DNA of 64,000 nucleotides from Raphanus sativus (GCF_000801105.2 NC_079512.1:29033848-29097847), one strand, 5' to 3'; shown: positions 45,014 through 57,334, counted from the stretch's first letter. Made by a program: numbers and translations. Notes: generated from the letters alone by a model not told the origin.

Positions 45014-46120
45014 TCTTATTAAAATAGAAATACACTTTAAATTAACCATTAGATTTGCAAAATATTTACCTAATGCCACTGAAATAATTAAATAAAACTA
45101 TTTTTAAGTAATCTTTGTTTTTTCCAAAATTAATGAAGTAATAGTCACTACTAATTATATGCTTTCCATGTTTTTCTCAAAATTAGTAAAATATTTTATA
45201 AATTAATTTCACAATAAATTCAGTATAAATCTTTTAACTTACATATTTCATATCAATATTATAAACATTAATGAACATCAATAATATACAGATAATATTT
45301 ATGTAACAATATAAGTTACATTTTGTCTCATTCTCCCTCACAACTCATGTTACTATTTTTCTTTTAACAAATTCTTCTTCTTTACCAATTAAATTTATCA
45401 CATGCACCATTATAAGTATTTTACCAACTTATCATATATATAAGATAATTTACTAGATATTATCATAAAATTTTGATCCACAAAAAAACATTTGTATGAT
45501 ACACGGATGATATTCTAAAAATGGTGATAATACAATTGACGTTTTACAAAATAAAATAAAATTAAACAATATAAACTATAAAATTATTATACTTATAAAT
45601 ATTTTTAAATAATTATTTAACACGAGTTAATTCTTAAATATATATTATCATTTAGACAAAATAAATAATTGTTTACAAAAATAAAAACAAACATTTGTAA
45701 AGGCATGGTTTAAATGTACACAAACTTAAGTTTATTTATAATTTCTTATCAGTTACATAAAAATATATTTTTATTTTATTTTCTTACAAACTAAATTTGA
45801 TAGAAGTTTAACAATCATTTTATTTTCTTACAAATGTTATAACTAATGTATCATTTATAAATAGTATGCTAATTTATAATTGTCTATTTAATATTTTCAT
45901 TTAAAATTTTTGTTAACTATATATCTTATACATGGATATTATTATATAAATATTAGATATTTTATATAATATCTAACATCGGTGATATATTTTACGCTAT
46001 AACACAAAATATAAAATTAAGTACAAATATAATATTTATATTCACAAATACGACTATGTTTATAAATATATCATTAAATACAAACAAATTAAATATTTGC
46101 GTGGTCGTACGGAGTTCTGG
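45014..46120 (+). mobile_element. Probable non-autonomous Helitron (about 1.1 kb)
   Basis: Starts TCTTATTAAAATAGAAATA, a form typical of crucifer Helitron 5' ends, after an A. It ends in a degenerate hairpin region (GCGTGGTCGTACGG) followed by CTGG (46117-46120) and a T, as required for A|T insertion. The last ~400 bp resembles the Helitron end at 1-1216. There is no coding capacity. Terminal decay makes the exact ends uncertain. Confidence 0.45.
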
Positions 46121-46366
46121 TAAAGAACTACTTATGGAATGGTAAGATCAACCATTCAACATCATAAGGTGAGGTTACGAATTACACTACCATTAAGTCC
46201 GATTTGATTCAAACTTGCATCCACATTCTCGAATTTGATTCCACCATATGCTGAGGGCAACACATCACAACTCACTTGGGTCATCGAACTTCCTAATAGT
46301 GACTACACGGAAACAATACTAACTACAATGCACCGTGCGTGAGTGAGTTTAAAGATATCTAAATAC

Positions 46367-47040
46367 CTTCGTAATCACCATTCTTCGAAACTATCCAGCT
46401 ACCTCCGAAAGGCTCATCGAACGATTCACACGACACCTGAACAGAAAACGAGAAATCCATTTACTCTATCCGTTTCATTTTATTTGTTGTTCTAAGTTTA
46501 TGCACACAGATTAAGAAAACATATGATTTTGTATATTTCTAAAATAAAAACACAATTATTTATAAACCTAACCGTATTTCAACCAATAAAAAAATAAAAT
46601 GAAGTCTTTTTTTAATAAATTTTGCATTAAAACTCTAAAACAACAATTATTTTGAAACGGAAATTTCTCTACAACGACAATTAAATCGAAACGGAAGGAG
46701 TAAAATTTAATCACAGATCTACCAAAAACATTTTCCGTTTTTTTTCTTTTTTTTTTCTTTTTTGCTAAAATGTTAATATCATTAGAAATGAAAAAAGAAC
46801 TTACAAAAAGAAAGTTCTAAGGGAATGTTTCCTAGGCAAAAAAATAAAACATGGAAACATTACTATAATCGATTAAGGTACACAAATGATACTCAGCCCA
46901 ACCATTTAGACAAGAGAGAATTGAAGTTTTTTTTTCTTTCTAAAAATTACCGTCTGATCGTCGCAGTAGCAAAGCTTATGGAGCGAAACAAATGTTAAGA
47001 TAAGCAAAAGGCCGAAAAATAGTTGCCGGTCTCTCATCAT
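46367..47040 (-). pseudogene. Calnexin 5' fragment (exons 1-2)
   Basis: Exon 1 (47040-46951) encodes a signal peptide, MMRDRQLFFGLLLILTFVSL, then HKLCYCDDQT. Exon 2 (46436-46367) encodes ESFDEPFGGSWIVSKNGDY and ends at GAAG|GTATTT. Both match the N-terminus of plant calnexin (an ER lectin chaperone) in order. The remaining calnexin exons (lectin domain, P-domain, membrane anchor) are absent; downstream sequence is unrelated and runs into a Helitron. The intron between the exons contains a MITE. A ~300-bp promoter-like stretch is retained upstream. This is a transposed or captured fragment, not a functional calnexin. Confidence 0.75.
46464..46700. mobile_element. Stowaway-like MITE, 237 bp
   Basis: Inverted termini CTCTATCCGTTTC (46464) and the reverse complement of GAAACGGAAGGAG (46688-46700), flanked by TA on both sides. 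Non-coding. It lies inside the intron of the calnexin fragment and so inserted there at some stage. Confidence 0.75.
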
Positions 47041-47080
47041 TGGAAAACCTCAGGATCTAAACGGAGATCAGATCGAAGAA

Positions 47081-47197
47081 GAGAGTAGAGTGTTTTTTTT
47101 TTGACCAAATGAGAGTAAAGTGTTTTTTTTTTTGACCAAATGAGAGTAGAGTGTTTTTTTTTTACCAAATGGGAGTAGAATGTTTATTTTCCCAAAA
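47081..47197. repeat. Four degenerate ~30-bp tandem repeats
   Basis: Units of GAGAGTAGAGTG, a T-run and GACCAAAT start at about 47081, 47111, 47142 and 47171. They lie just upstream of the calnexin fragment's leader. The T-run length varies between units. Confidence 0.85.
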
Positions 47198-47334
47198 TAC
47201 TATACTTTTTTAGAATATATTTATTCAATCCCGTAGACTTTTTCACAATCCCGTAGACTCGGGTCGTGAAATATCAATTTGTTATTTCCACCAATGAGAT
47301 CGCTTGCCATGGGATGGTAACCACTCATTAGCCG

Positions 47335-47342
47335 CCACGTCA
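47335..47342 (-). promoter_or_regulatory. UPR-type element (TGACGTGG) in the calnexin-fragment promoter
   Basis: TGACGTGG on the minus strand, 295 bp before the fragment's ATG, fits the plant unfolded-protein-response element bound by bZIP28/bZIP60. Functional use here is inference. Confidence 0.4.
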
Positions 47343-47771
47343 GTTAAAAGCGCTCTCGAGTTATGTTTCTATTGTTAGGCTGGGCCTACTAAACAATTCT
47401 AGTGTCAATGGAAACTCAAAAGTTTTGGTATCAATAGAAAAAGAGGTCTCATTTTCAGAAGTGTCAACATTTACATAATACAGACCGGAAGAAAAATCCC
47501 CCGCCGTTCTCTCACTCTCTCTTTGTCTCTATGCTGAAACAAAGAACATTTCCGTCACTAACCTAACTCAAAACTACAGACCCGAAACAAAACAACAAAA
47601 AGAAAAAACAGATAATCGAGATCACAAGACTTCTCCTCCAGCTCATTCTTTAAGCCATGTTTCTTCCATACAATGAACATTCCTTGTCTGCTTTTGTATC
47701 CCTTATTTTCAAAGAACATCAAATGTTCTTCTTCTTCGTGTGATGAGCTTACCCCGGCTTTATGCATCGTG

Positions 47772-50112
47772 TTAGATATCTAGAAACACAATCGATGAGA
47801 TTTTTGACGGAAAATCATTTGAACCATTTATCATTTTCAATATGATTGATTATCTTCTTACCTTCACAGTTTAGATCACAGTTCAGATCAACTGAGAGAT
47901 TGGGGCTTCTTGTCTGGTTTTGAGCTGACTGGTGTTCTCCTCCTGTGCCGCCGCCACTAAGGTTTTGTGAATATGCAGCAGCGTTCATCAGTGGCTGACT
48001 ACGATTCAGATACATGTCCAAGCTAGATGATCCCACTCCTGGAGCCTTCTTGGTCTTAAACAATCTTCTCCTCACAAAAAATAAAACACACACATTAGTA
48101 TTCCCCCCGATCTTCCCCTAAGTATTTATAGATTGTTTCTTTGAAGATACCTATCCTTCTTCTTTTCACGATATCTTTGCAACGACACTTTTCTGTTCGC
48201 CTGACCCTCCGCATCTTCAGAAAGACCAACAAACACACACACAAGAACTACTATGGTTAGCATTCAACAGAAATTCCAGTTCATAATATCAACCAGAAGA
48301 AGCAAGTCAATTTTATCATCCTAAAGTGAACGCGAAGAGCATAGCATGTACAGGTGAAAGCAGGTGTTTAAGCATCACTAGAATAACAAGGTTTCTATAT
48401 CTTTAAGGTAATGAGAGAGCACTGTTTTGTACCAGAATCACGAGAAGCATTTGCCTTCTCAAGGTCATAGTGGGAGTGCTCTACCATCTTTTCTGCAAAA
48501 ATGAAATCAAAATAGAGTCACATTTTCATCAAATTATCTAATTATTAGTTCAAACTCGATTCCTAGATATAGAAAGTGGGATGGTTAAACTAGATGAATA
48601 TCTTGGCACAAAAAAGGTGCCAACATCTGTCAGAAAAGCTGGAGAAGCAGGTCCATTCACTTTTCCAGTTTGATTAACACACATGGAAACAAAATCATTT
48701 CAAACTTTGAACCATCCATCTATCAACTGACAAAAGCTGACCTTTACTCACGGGCCTGGAAATCATTCTAGTAGAAGGAAAAACAGCATTTTCAGGAAAA
48801 TCAATTGGATTGGCTGCAAAGTGCATGATTGACCGAGCCTGCAAACCAATGTACAGAGAGAGAGAGAGAGAGAGATGCATAATCAAAAACATTGCCATCA
48901 AGGTTTTCCATTTTAAAGGCAAGACACAATAATGTTACCTTTTCAGGTGGTACACCATCATATACATTAACTTTTCCATTATAGAATATCGTCATTTGCC
49001 CAGCCAGCGCACTTGTTTCTGCTGGGCTTCTGCTGTAAAAACATTACAGACACAAAATGTGTTTAAAACAACAACATTGGAGTAGCAAATTCGTTTATAT
49101 GACAACAAAGCGAGACCATATATATTAAGCTTTCGTTTATACAGTACATGGACTAACCTAAAACTCATGTTATCATTGAAAAACATTGAGCAGTGGAGTA
49201 AGCAACATCAAGTAGCAATGACGAAAACGAGTCATTACAGAAACACCAAACAAAAAGACACAAAAAAAAGCCCCTATATGATCACACGAAACTCTCATGG
49301 AAAGGATGTGATTTTGATATATACAACCTAAGTACTCTCTGAACAACTTCACCATTGATTAAACACACATTCAGGGATATGATATCATCAAACCAACTAA
49401 ACAAGATTCCAGTATACCTGGGAGAGAGAGACTTGTAGGTGTCTTTGTCGGCAACATAGTGAGGAGCAGAGCCACCGGAGAACTCAGCTGATCTGGGAGA
49501 ATCTCTCCTTGGGCATGGGCCATCATCTTCCTGAAAAGGAATCTGGCCACAAGCTCCCAGCTCGTTGCTTGGCTCTGTCGAGGGTGTGGTGACCTGTCCG
49601 TCAACATAAAAATCAGCACAAAGAGACCAAGGAACCAAAAAATCGAAGTAGATTTAAAAGCTCACGCGAGAGGGAAGTGGAGGGTGAGAAACGAGGATCT
49701 TGCGGAGGATGCCGGCGCCGGAGTCGTCGCCGGGGGGCTCAAAGAGAGCTTTGAGGGATAAAACTTGCTGGATCGCCTGGGATTTGTTCCACGAAGGTCT
49801 TCGCATTCCTGTTACGACACGTGTCAGCCGCCATTCTCTTGGGAGAAAGAGAAAAAAAAAAACGAAAAAAGCTCCACCAAAGAGAGAGAGAAGAGAGAGA
49901 GGAAATTCAAAAAAACGAATTAAACAAAAATCAGAGAGGATCTTCTTCATCTTCCAAGGAGGGAAACCTAAACCTTTCTCCTTGAGGAATTTGCGGCAAT
50001 CCTCGCGTGTTAGCTGAGAAATGTCCTCTTCCGTCAGTAGCTTCAGAGGCTTCTCCAGTATTGACTTCGCCGATGGCGCTCCTCCTCCTCCTCCTCCTCC
50101 TCCTTCCATCAT
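47772..50112 (-). CDS. PPD2: PEAPOD/TIFY transcriptional regulator, 326 aa
   Basis: Nine exons: 50112-49974, 49808-49666, 49593-49418, 49029-48939, 48838-48742, 48492-48433, 48214-48151, 48064-47862 and 47779-47772. N-terminal PPD domain at about 15-70 (SILEKPLKLLTEEDISQLT, then MRRPSWNKSQAIQQVLSLKALFE); TIFY motif TIFYNG at 166-171 within the ZIM domain; a divergent Jas-like region (NRKVSLQRYREKKKDR); C-terminus LSVDLNCDLNCEDI. PPDs recruit KIX/NINJA-TOPLESS to limit meristemoid divisions and leaf lamina size. The ATG at 50112 is the first possible one; an eight-Gly run follows it (GGA microsatellite). The last coding exon is only 8 nt (AT ATC TAA). Exon 8 has three adjacent acceptors (GAG GAG AAG); I used the third, which best fits Arabidopsis. 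PPD2 rather than PPD1 is inferred from position. Confidence 0.93.
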
Positions 50113-50214
50113 CTCCTTTCTCAGATTCCGGAGCTTCACCGCCGGGAGGGAGAGCAGTTGCGTTCTCTTTTTCTGTGTATATTTTAATAATTGAGGGCAA
50201 AATCAGGAGAGAGC

Positions 50215-50215
<1 letters not shown>

Positions 50216-50248
<33 letters not shown>
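50216..50248 (+). repeat. (GA)n microsatellite in the PEAPOD leader
   Basis: About 15 GA units, roughly 105 bp upstream of the PEAPOD ATG (CT-rich on the coding strand). Confidence 0.95.
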
Positions 50249-50249
<1 letters not shown>

Positions 50250-53200
50250 AAAAAGAGTGATGAGGGGGTCTATAATAGTGAGTCTATGGGCTTTGAGTTT
50301 GGGGGAATGGTTAGCGAAGCTCCCTAGACTGCCACGTCGGATTTGTATCTTTTCTCTAACCTAATCATCCCCCTTCTTCTGTAATCCAGTTATTACTGTT
50401 AATTTTGGTTATTTTATGAACAGGAGAACCCAACTAAATCTAAACACAGTAACTTATTAAAGAGCTTTTATTCGATCTATAGTTTGGAGTAATTTGATTT
50501 TTTTTTATAACCATTTCTGTGAATTGGGGACAGAAATGGGGAATTTAAAATGATTTTTGCTTCAACTATTCTAGAATTTGTATTATTTTAACTAAAATTT
50601 TCTACTCAAAACTTTTTTAATACGACTTGAAAACTTCTAAAATTTAAAATTTAAATTGTTTTAATAATAATGGATTTCAAAATAGTTTATAAATGTTAAG
50701 TTTGATAAAAATATATTTTAAAAAATGTTATTTGAATAACAGTGTATTTTTTATTTTTATAAAAATCACCTAAAACTTTAATTGAATATATTCTATATAA
50801 GTGTTTATTCGATCTGAGTTGCAAAATAGACAACTGATCATGTAGGTAGTATTTTAAATATTGGTATAATTTAAATCCAATCCAAATTCTAACAGATATT
50901 CAAAAGCTTGAAAATATAATTTGTAGATGTGAATTAATATCCAAAATAAGTTTCCAAAAATATAATTAAATTTCAAAATTTAATTTCATGTTTTTATAAT
51001 CTAATAATGAAAATATATATATGAATATGTGATATTATTAATTGTATCTGAACGGTTCTAAAATGGGCCGGGATTTAAACAAAATTACATGTAGTCAAAC
51101 TCTATCCAAACACATATAAAACATGAATAAATCTTATAAAGCTGAATAGTCAAATTCAAAAAAAAATCCAAGAATGACGAATACATGAAGACCTAAACTC
51201 TTTTTTTTTTTAAATACTCAAACTAGGACTCAAACTTCATTGTTTAAACGACCGAGTCAAACAGGGAATAATACACTAAGGTCACAATTTATGTTTAACT
51301 TTTAGAATAGTAGCACGAGTGTAAAAAGGAGAAACATCACCAAAGGAACAGAAAAAATAGATTATTTTGATAGACTATTTCTGTATCAAATAGAACAGAC
51401 AGAAAAAAATGTTGGTTTTTCTTACTTTAGCATTCCTATCCGACTTCGTATGTAACGCACGTTTAATAATTTTCTTTTGTTGTGAGAGAACGTCTATTGC
51501 AGTAACTGCCGTCAAATATAGGATATGTTATTTGGTCGTCTATATCGTATAACTTAATCCAAAGTTAGTATATCAATTATATATGGCATTGTTGATTTGT
51601 ATATCACAGCAACACTTTACATACTGCGACATGCGATCAGTTGTAGGTAGTTCTTTATTTTGTTATCATATAATTAATCGCGTAATCAAATCGAATGTCA
51701 CAAAATTGATGATGCAATCAGGTCTCATGTGGAAAACGCATGTTATTATTTGTTTGATATCGCACGACTGATCAGTAGCAAGTCGCAAAACCAAAGACAA
51801 CAAAACAAAATTTTTTGTTAGGTGTTGATTACATGTGCAAGTCGCTATAATATGCAAACGAACATAATCTATAAAAATAAAATTAGGTGTCACCAATTTT
51901 TTTTTTAAAAGAGGACTGGTAATTTTCCAAAAACAATTGAAAATACAAGAAATTGAATGATAAATTGACAAGACTGAAGATGAGAAATATATTTTCACAT
52001 GCCAAAAGCCACTGAGTCTGACCAACATGGACTCCCCCACATTAACCAACTTCCTTGGTCTTGTGTGTGACATCACTTCTCAATTCTCAATTCTCATTAT
52101 CAGACCCTAGCCTCTCTTTTTCTAATTATACAGAACTGTTTCCATATTTGATGTACGAATCCTATTTGATTTATGTTCTTGTCTAATTAAAGTGACAATG
52201 CATGAAACATGCAATCTCGTGATGTATTAACAAAGATAGGCATCCAGGATCAACGAAGAGTTGCCTATGATCAAAATTGTCGGATCAATCACTTAGTATT
52301 GGTTAAAGGGGTAATAGATTTTTAAGAGGTTCTTTTTTTTTTGTCGAATTAGGTTCGTATTATCAGAGTTGGCTATAGGAATACATGTTTTGTGTATGGT
52401 TTTCAGATTATAAAGTTTTAGTAAATTTATATTAAAATGTTTTTAGTCCTCCAAAGATCAGGGTCAACTTGCATATTATCAATGGTTGTTGATGGTTTTC
52501 GATATGTTTTGGTTTCTTTCTGAGTTTTAAGTCTTGGGCTAAATTGTTTTCAGTTGTTTTCTGTTGTAGAGAAAGAACATATGTGGCTTACAGTATTATC
52601 GGTTAGTAATTTAGTTTAGTATGTCTTTTATAGGGCGTTAGATTTCGTTCAGATCCATACCCTCGTGTCATAATAACAGGTAAAATTTTAAGTTTTCTTT
52701 TGTATCCAATTAACTAAATATTTCCTATTGCACTAGCATATGTGATATTGCAATCTGAAATTAACCTCCCAAATACTATTTTACTCCTATTTATTTATAA
52801 AAAACCATTTTCCGTTGGCCTATAATACATAATAATAAAGACGAAAAAAATGTTTTCTATTGTAAATCCTCAACAAGGAAAATGAGAAATAGAATTGTCA
52901 CTTTGTTTGTCATTACTGGAAGAAATAAGTTGAGGATGAGAAATAAGAAATAAGAAATAAGTTGAGGATGAGAAGATCTAAAAGAAAAACAAAACAGAAT
53001 GGAAATAGGGAAGAGTCGTCATCTCAGAAATGGATCCACGTTGGTAACATGTCCTTTAATAAGGATGCATCTGAAATTTTTAATTATTATTATAAATGTG
53101 GGTGATCCAATCCCAGTCAACATCTGGATTGTAAGGAGCAGAATACACTAAGAGCACGAAAAATCAGACCCACCCACCAAGGTTAATGGCCAAAATTCAG

Positions 53201-53257
53201 ACATGGATAACCAGTATGTACTATGAGTTTGTTTCAAATGAGAGTCGAACTCATGGA
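50249..53257. other. Intergenic, PEAPOD promoter then AT-rich DNA
   Basis: The first ~400 bp probably holds the PEAPOD promoter. No coding gene or defined element is seen after that. Confidence 0.5.
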
Positions 53258-53345
53258 TATTTAACCAAGTTGCCTTGGTCTAGTGGTAAAGAGGCTCATG
53301 TTGGAATTTCCGCCCTGAATTCGAGTAGTATTGACCACTCTAAAC
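53258..53345 (+). other. tRNA-like (possible SINE) remnant
   Basis: TGGTCTAGTGG at 53276-53286 fits a Pol III A box. GAATTCGAGTA at 53317-53327 is a weak B box 30 nt later. No cloverleaf with a paired acceptor stem can be drawn, so this is not a tRNA gene. A tRNA-derived SINE fragment is the likeliest reading. Confidence 0.25.
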
Positions 53346-53994
53346 GCCTTAAGTGGCAAGAAAACTCAAATTTATATGGATCTCATGAGATTAGTTTTTA
53401 AAATTAGTAAACTTTTAAAATTTCCACGGTTAACAAAAAAAAACTCATGCATATTAGTTTTATACTCATTTTTTAGATGAGAATAAGTTCAAATCAAATA
53501 ATCAGTGGAGTATAATGAATGGTACTAAACTTAATACTCGGACTATATTACAGTAAAAACTGTATAAATTAATACTTTATAGATTAGTAAAAACTGTTCT
53601 TATATTTTTCATTCCAATTGAAGTGTTTTGAATTATATATGGCTTTAAAGAAGGCGAAAAATTTGTTAGATAGATGTGAAATGAACATGTTTAAAGACCG
53701 TCATTTTTCATGTTAATTTATGTACTTCTTTCATGTTTTATAGTGAAGGGATCAGATGGATTTCCCTAATCGGCTTTGAGTTAGTTTCGATACCGCTATG
53801 TGTGATTACATATCCCATGAATTTTTCGGAGTTCACTCAAAATGAGCACTTAGAAGGATTGAATTTCATGATGTATTTTTCAGAATTGAAAATGCTTGGT
53901 GCAAGTGGGTTATATGATCTGCTACTTCCAATAATTTTTATGATCTTATTATCTATGTAAACTTTCATGGTTTGGCATATATGTTATACAAACT
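53346..53994. other. Intergenic; nothing recognised
   Basis: AT-rich; a 75-codon plus-strand frame at 53733 has no domain I recognise. Confidence 0.4.
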
Positions 53995-54880
53995 GATCAG
54001 TTAGATCTGCAAAGTAATGTATTTATCTGTTGGACACATTGATGTACCATTGCATGGTAAATCTGGCCAGTGTTGATCTGAAACCATTACACATTGTAGC
54101 TTCTTTGAATTCTTTCTAGATAATTCTTGCAAGCATCCTTTGTTTATACTGGACCACATGATTTTCTGGATCATTGGTTCCATCATACATTTTCATGCTT
54201 GGGAAGGAGAATTTTCTTGGCATTTTGATTAGGGCGATCATGTCCATGAAAAGGGTTTCTGCATAAGCGTAGAGAACTTCTCTTAATCTGGAGAACAACT
54301 CTTGAAACCTATTTATGAGGCCATGAACAGCCTCAAACTTTTAGAGAAAACATCTTTCAAGTAAGTTGTTTTTGCCAAACTACTTTCTACATCTCAGTGT
54401 CTATGTCAAGCCGTCATTAGTCGGTTAATGTGAATATATGTTTGCAATACCAGCTCTTTCAGGTTGGTTCTCCATTCTATGGGAGATCTCGTTGATTCGT
54501 ATTATCTCCTTTAGCAGGAGTATTCAAGGGTTGCTTAGGTGAAACATGGGTTCTAAACCTGTGGCGTGTCATCCTCTTATTATTGGAGGTTTCTTAGAGA
54601 ACTAGGTTCTCGGTTTCAAGTTAAGACAATTTATGTTCATTCTGTATCAACTACTTAAAATGTTCTTCCATCATTTCTTTCGATGTTTAAATTTATGAGA
54701 TTGTTTCAAGGTCACTTGCAGAGGTGTTGTTGTTTTCTTGAGAGAAATTAATCTCAGTGACTTGCCTCTTCAAGGCTTCGAGTTGGCTCGTAAGTCGGCG
54801 TCGGTTGTGGTGGCCGAGGTCGTTCATGCTTAATTTCGGTCTTTATTATTATTATTATGTAATTAAGGTTATCCTCCTCC
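53995..54880 (-). pseudogene. Decayed Ty3/gypsy-type gag fragment
   Basis: Minus-strand frames at 54298-54116 and 54186-54001 overlap in different phases, indicating a frameshift. The first reads KMYDGTNDPENHVVQYKQRM, the typical retrotransposon gag motif YDGTxDPxxHxxxYK. Farther 5' (about 54830-54760) a frame with RRRLTSQLEALKRQVTE resembles the coiled-coil N-terminal part of such gags. No protease, integrase or polymerase and no LTRs were found around it. Confidence 0.6.
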
Positions 54881-57140
54881 TTCTAACACCAAATTGTTAA
54901 GGTAAATTAAAACAACTTTCTTAGTGATACTACGAAAATATGAAGAAGTTATAAGACTAGGAGAATATATCAAACAGAGATAGTGTTCTATTGACCTATA
55001 AAGTATGGGTAGTTGATACTATAACCGAAAACGAATAATAGTTGATCCCCTCTTTTAGGGTTTAAGAATCCATTTATAGGTTTAAGAATCCATTTATAGG
55101 TTTTTATAGTTAGAATTTAGGTTAAATCATTTTATATATCCTCAAAATATGAAAAAAAAAAATTTATTATATGTCTTCTATTTTACTCAGAGACAAGAAG
55201 AAAACATGACAGGAAAACCGATAAACAGTCGATCAAGAAAATAAACCAAGCATCCTACTCTCACAGGATAACATGATTCTTGGATTAATTATTCTAACAT
55301 TAAAAAAAGTCTTGAAAACCTAAAACATCTCATTTAGCAAATAGCTTCATGATGCATCTTAGTGAAATCAAGGTTAATGACAGAAAATACACTGTGACAA
55401 AGATATGTTCACAACGTTGTCCATGGATGATGTATAGTTATGTACATCCTAACATGTTTTTTTTTATGAAACTTACATCCGTATAATGTATTACTCATAT
55501 AATTAAAATGAATTTTGTTCTTTTTTTCTTTTTGACATCTACGAAGACTATGGTTTTTTGACATCTAAATAATTATGAATAGTGATCGAAGAATCGTACA
55601 GGTTTGGTTTCTGCAGGTGAGGGGTCGCGAGTGCGTGGGTCGGGTACAGAGGATGAGTCAGTGAGTCAGGAGCTGGTTCCCTCTTTGTAGTTTGTAGGGA
55701 CATTCATCCTCTATTAATGGGCCTAGTCAAATCATAGGCCCATTTACATCTTATCTTATCGTTCTTTTCTTGTTAAATTCTGGCTAATGTTTGTTTAATT
55801 GATTTTAGTTATCCTCACGATTTGACGAAGACAACAACTTTGGACAACAGAAATGCGATCAAGGGCCTCAAATAATACCTCATGACCAACAACTATTCAA
55901 ACAACTAAAACAGTGTCAAGTCAACAACCCATGTTCCGCGTACTGACATATATACACAGTCAAACTTTGTTCAAAACTTTTTTTGGATTTACAAACCAAA
56001 GTCAGTTTTGATTTTTCAGGTTAAAGATTTTTTAAGAACCTGTGTTAAGTTCATGAATTTTCCAACTCAAACTAATTATCAACAAGTAAACTCATCCGGG
56101 TTTCTATATACTGTGTAATTTTTATTCTGATTTATGATGCCGAATTCGGAATTCCTAACACACTCTTAAAATGTTAGAGCTTTTAGATATTCTGTCAATT
56201 CTCTAACATAAAATTTTCCGGCTAAAATCATTTTTTTTTGTAACACCAGATCCGGCTAAAATCATAAAGATTAAAAAATATCATATTTTAATAACAAAAA
56301 ATCATCATCTATTTAGTTTTCAAATAAAAACTATTAAACGCAAATGCATATGTCCACTTTTCGTTTAAAATGGCGTCCTTCTCCTAGGTTTCTTAGTCTA
56401 CTTGAATGAGAATCACGTTACAGATTTGTTCAGATCATCAAATTGTTAAGTGGCGGTAGGAAGGATTTTCTTTCTTTTTGCTGATCGATTGTATATTTTT
56501 TCTGTTTTGCTTTCTCTTTGTTCTATTTTAGTTTCAGATTTTATTTTGGGGTATACAGAAAAAAATTCGTTTGTTGCCAAATGCAAATGTAATGAGTTTG
56601 GGAGATTCTTTGATGAGTAATGATGACAATGAATAATATATTGACTTCAAATCTAGGTGCATATTGTGCCTTTTGTAATTTATTGACCAAAGCTGTTTTG
56701 ATTCTTTTTGTCAACAAAGCTATTTTATTTATTGTCGGATTAAAATAAACCGAAGATATAAAGTTCAAAAATAATGAAAATAAACAGAAATTATGCATGT
56801 TCAAATAAACAGAAGCTATGCATAGAAAAAAAAAAGAAGATATGCATAGAAAATTAAGTAAATTAAAACAAATTGAAATAACAAACATCTTATATAAGAA
56901 AACAGAGGAGGTGGTATTTTAAACATGAGCATTAGTTGTGTTCTCAATCGATGCTCTTCCCACACAAAAAAAAAAAGAGAAAAGAGAGTAGCAAATGAAG
57001 GAGAGATGTGAGAGACATGCTCTCCGATGAGAACACAATACTTTGTTCGAGAGTTTTTTTAAGTGTTGTCAAATTCTTATTAGTTAGTTTTTTTAATTAA
57101 AATTTTATCATAAAAACAAAATAAATAAATATAATATTAT
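54881..57140. other. Intergenic, no gene recognised
   Basis: AT-rich. A 20-bp direct repeat (GTTTAAGAATCCATTTATAG) occurs twice at about 55060-55099. A small GC-richer island lies near 55615-55690 and is not interpretable. Confidence 0.4.
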
Positions 57141-57334
57141 AAGAGACTCTTTGCAATAGCATTAGAGCATCAGCAATAATAAAACACATGCAATGTTCAT
57201 AACAAACAGAAAATATTAATATTTCAATTTCATATATAAGAGACTCTTTGCAATAGCATTAGAGCATCAGCAACAATAAAACACATGCAATGTTCATAAC
57301 AAACAGAAAATATTAATATTTCAATTTCATATAT
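57141..57334 (+). repeat. 97-bp tandem duplication
   Basis: Two head-to-tail units starting AAGAGACTCTTTGCAATAGC at 57141 and 57238, nearly identical (one AATAATAA/AACAATAA difference seen). It lies immediately left of an LTR element. Confidence 0.9.

Larger units (their letters stand above)
38587..47794. repeat. Tandem segmental duplication, right copy (B)
   Basis: Begins in ELIP intron 2 and continues through ELIP exon 3 and ARD-B to the intact PEAPOD 3' end. It is about twice as long as copy A because of extra blocks at about 39840-40015, 40110-40840, 41010-41635, 43315-43446 and 43593-47404. Confidence 0.85.

Noticed and set aside
49700..50327. Plus-strand frames at the PEAPOD first exons
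   Set aside because: They arise from GGA and GA microsatellites and antisense of the PPD domain.
53258..53345. A functional tRNA gene
   Set aside because: A-box and weak B-box words exist but no acceptor stem or anticodon arm can be paired.
56541..56888. 115-codon minus-strand hydrophobic frame
   Set aside because: Low-complexity AT-rich translation (Phe/Ile/Leu) with no family match.
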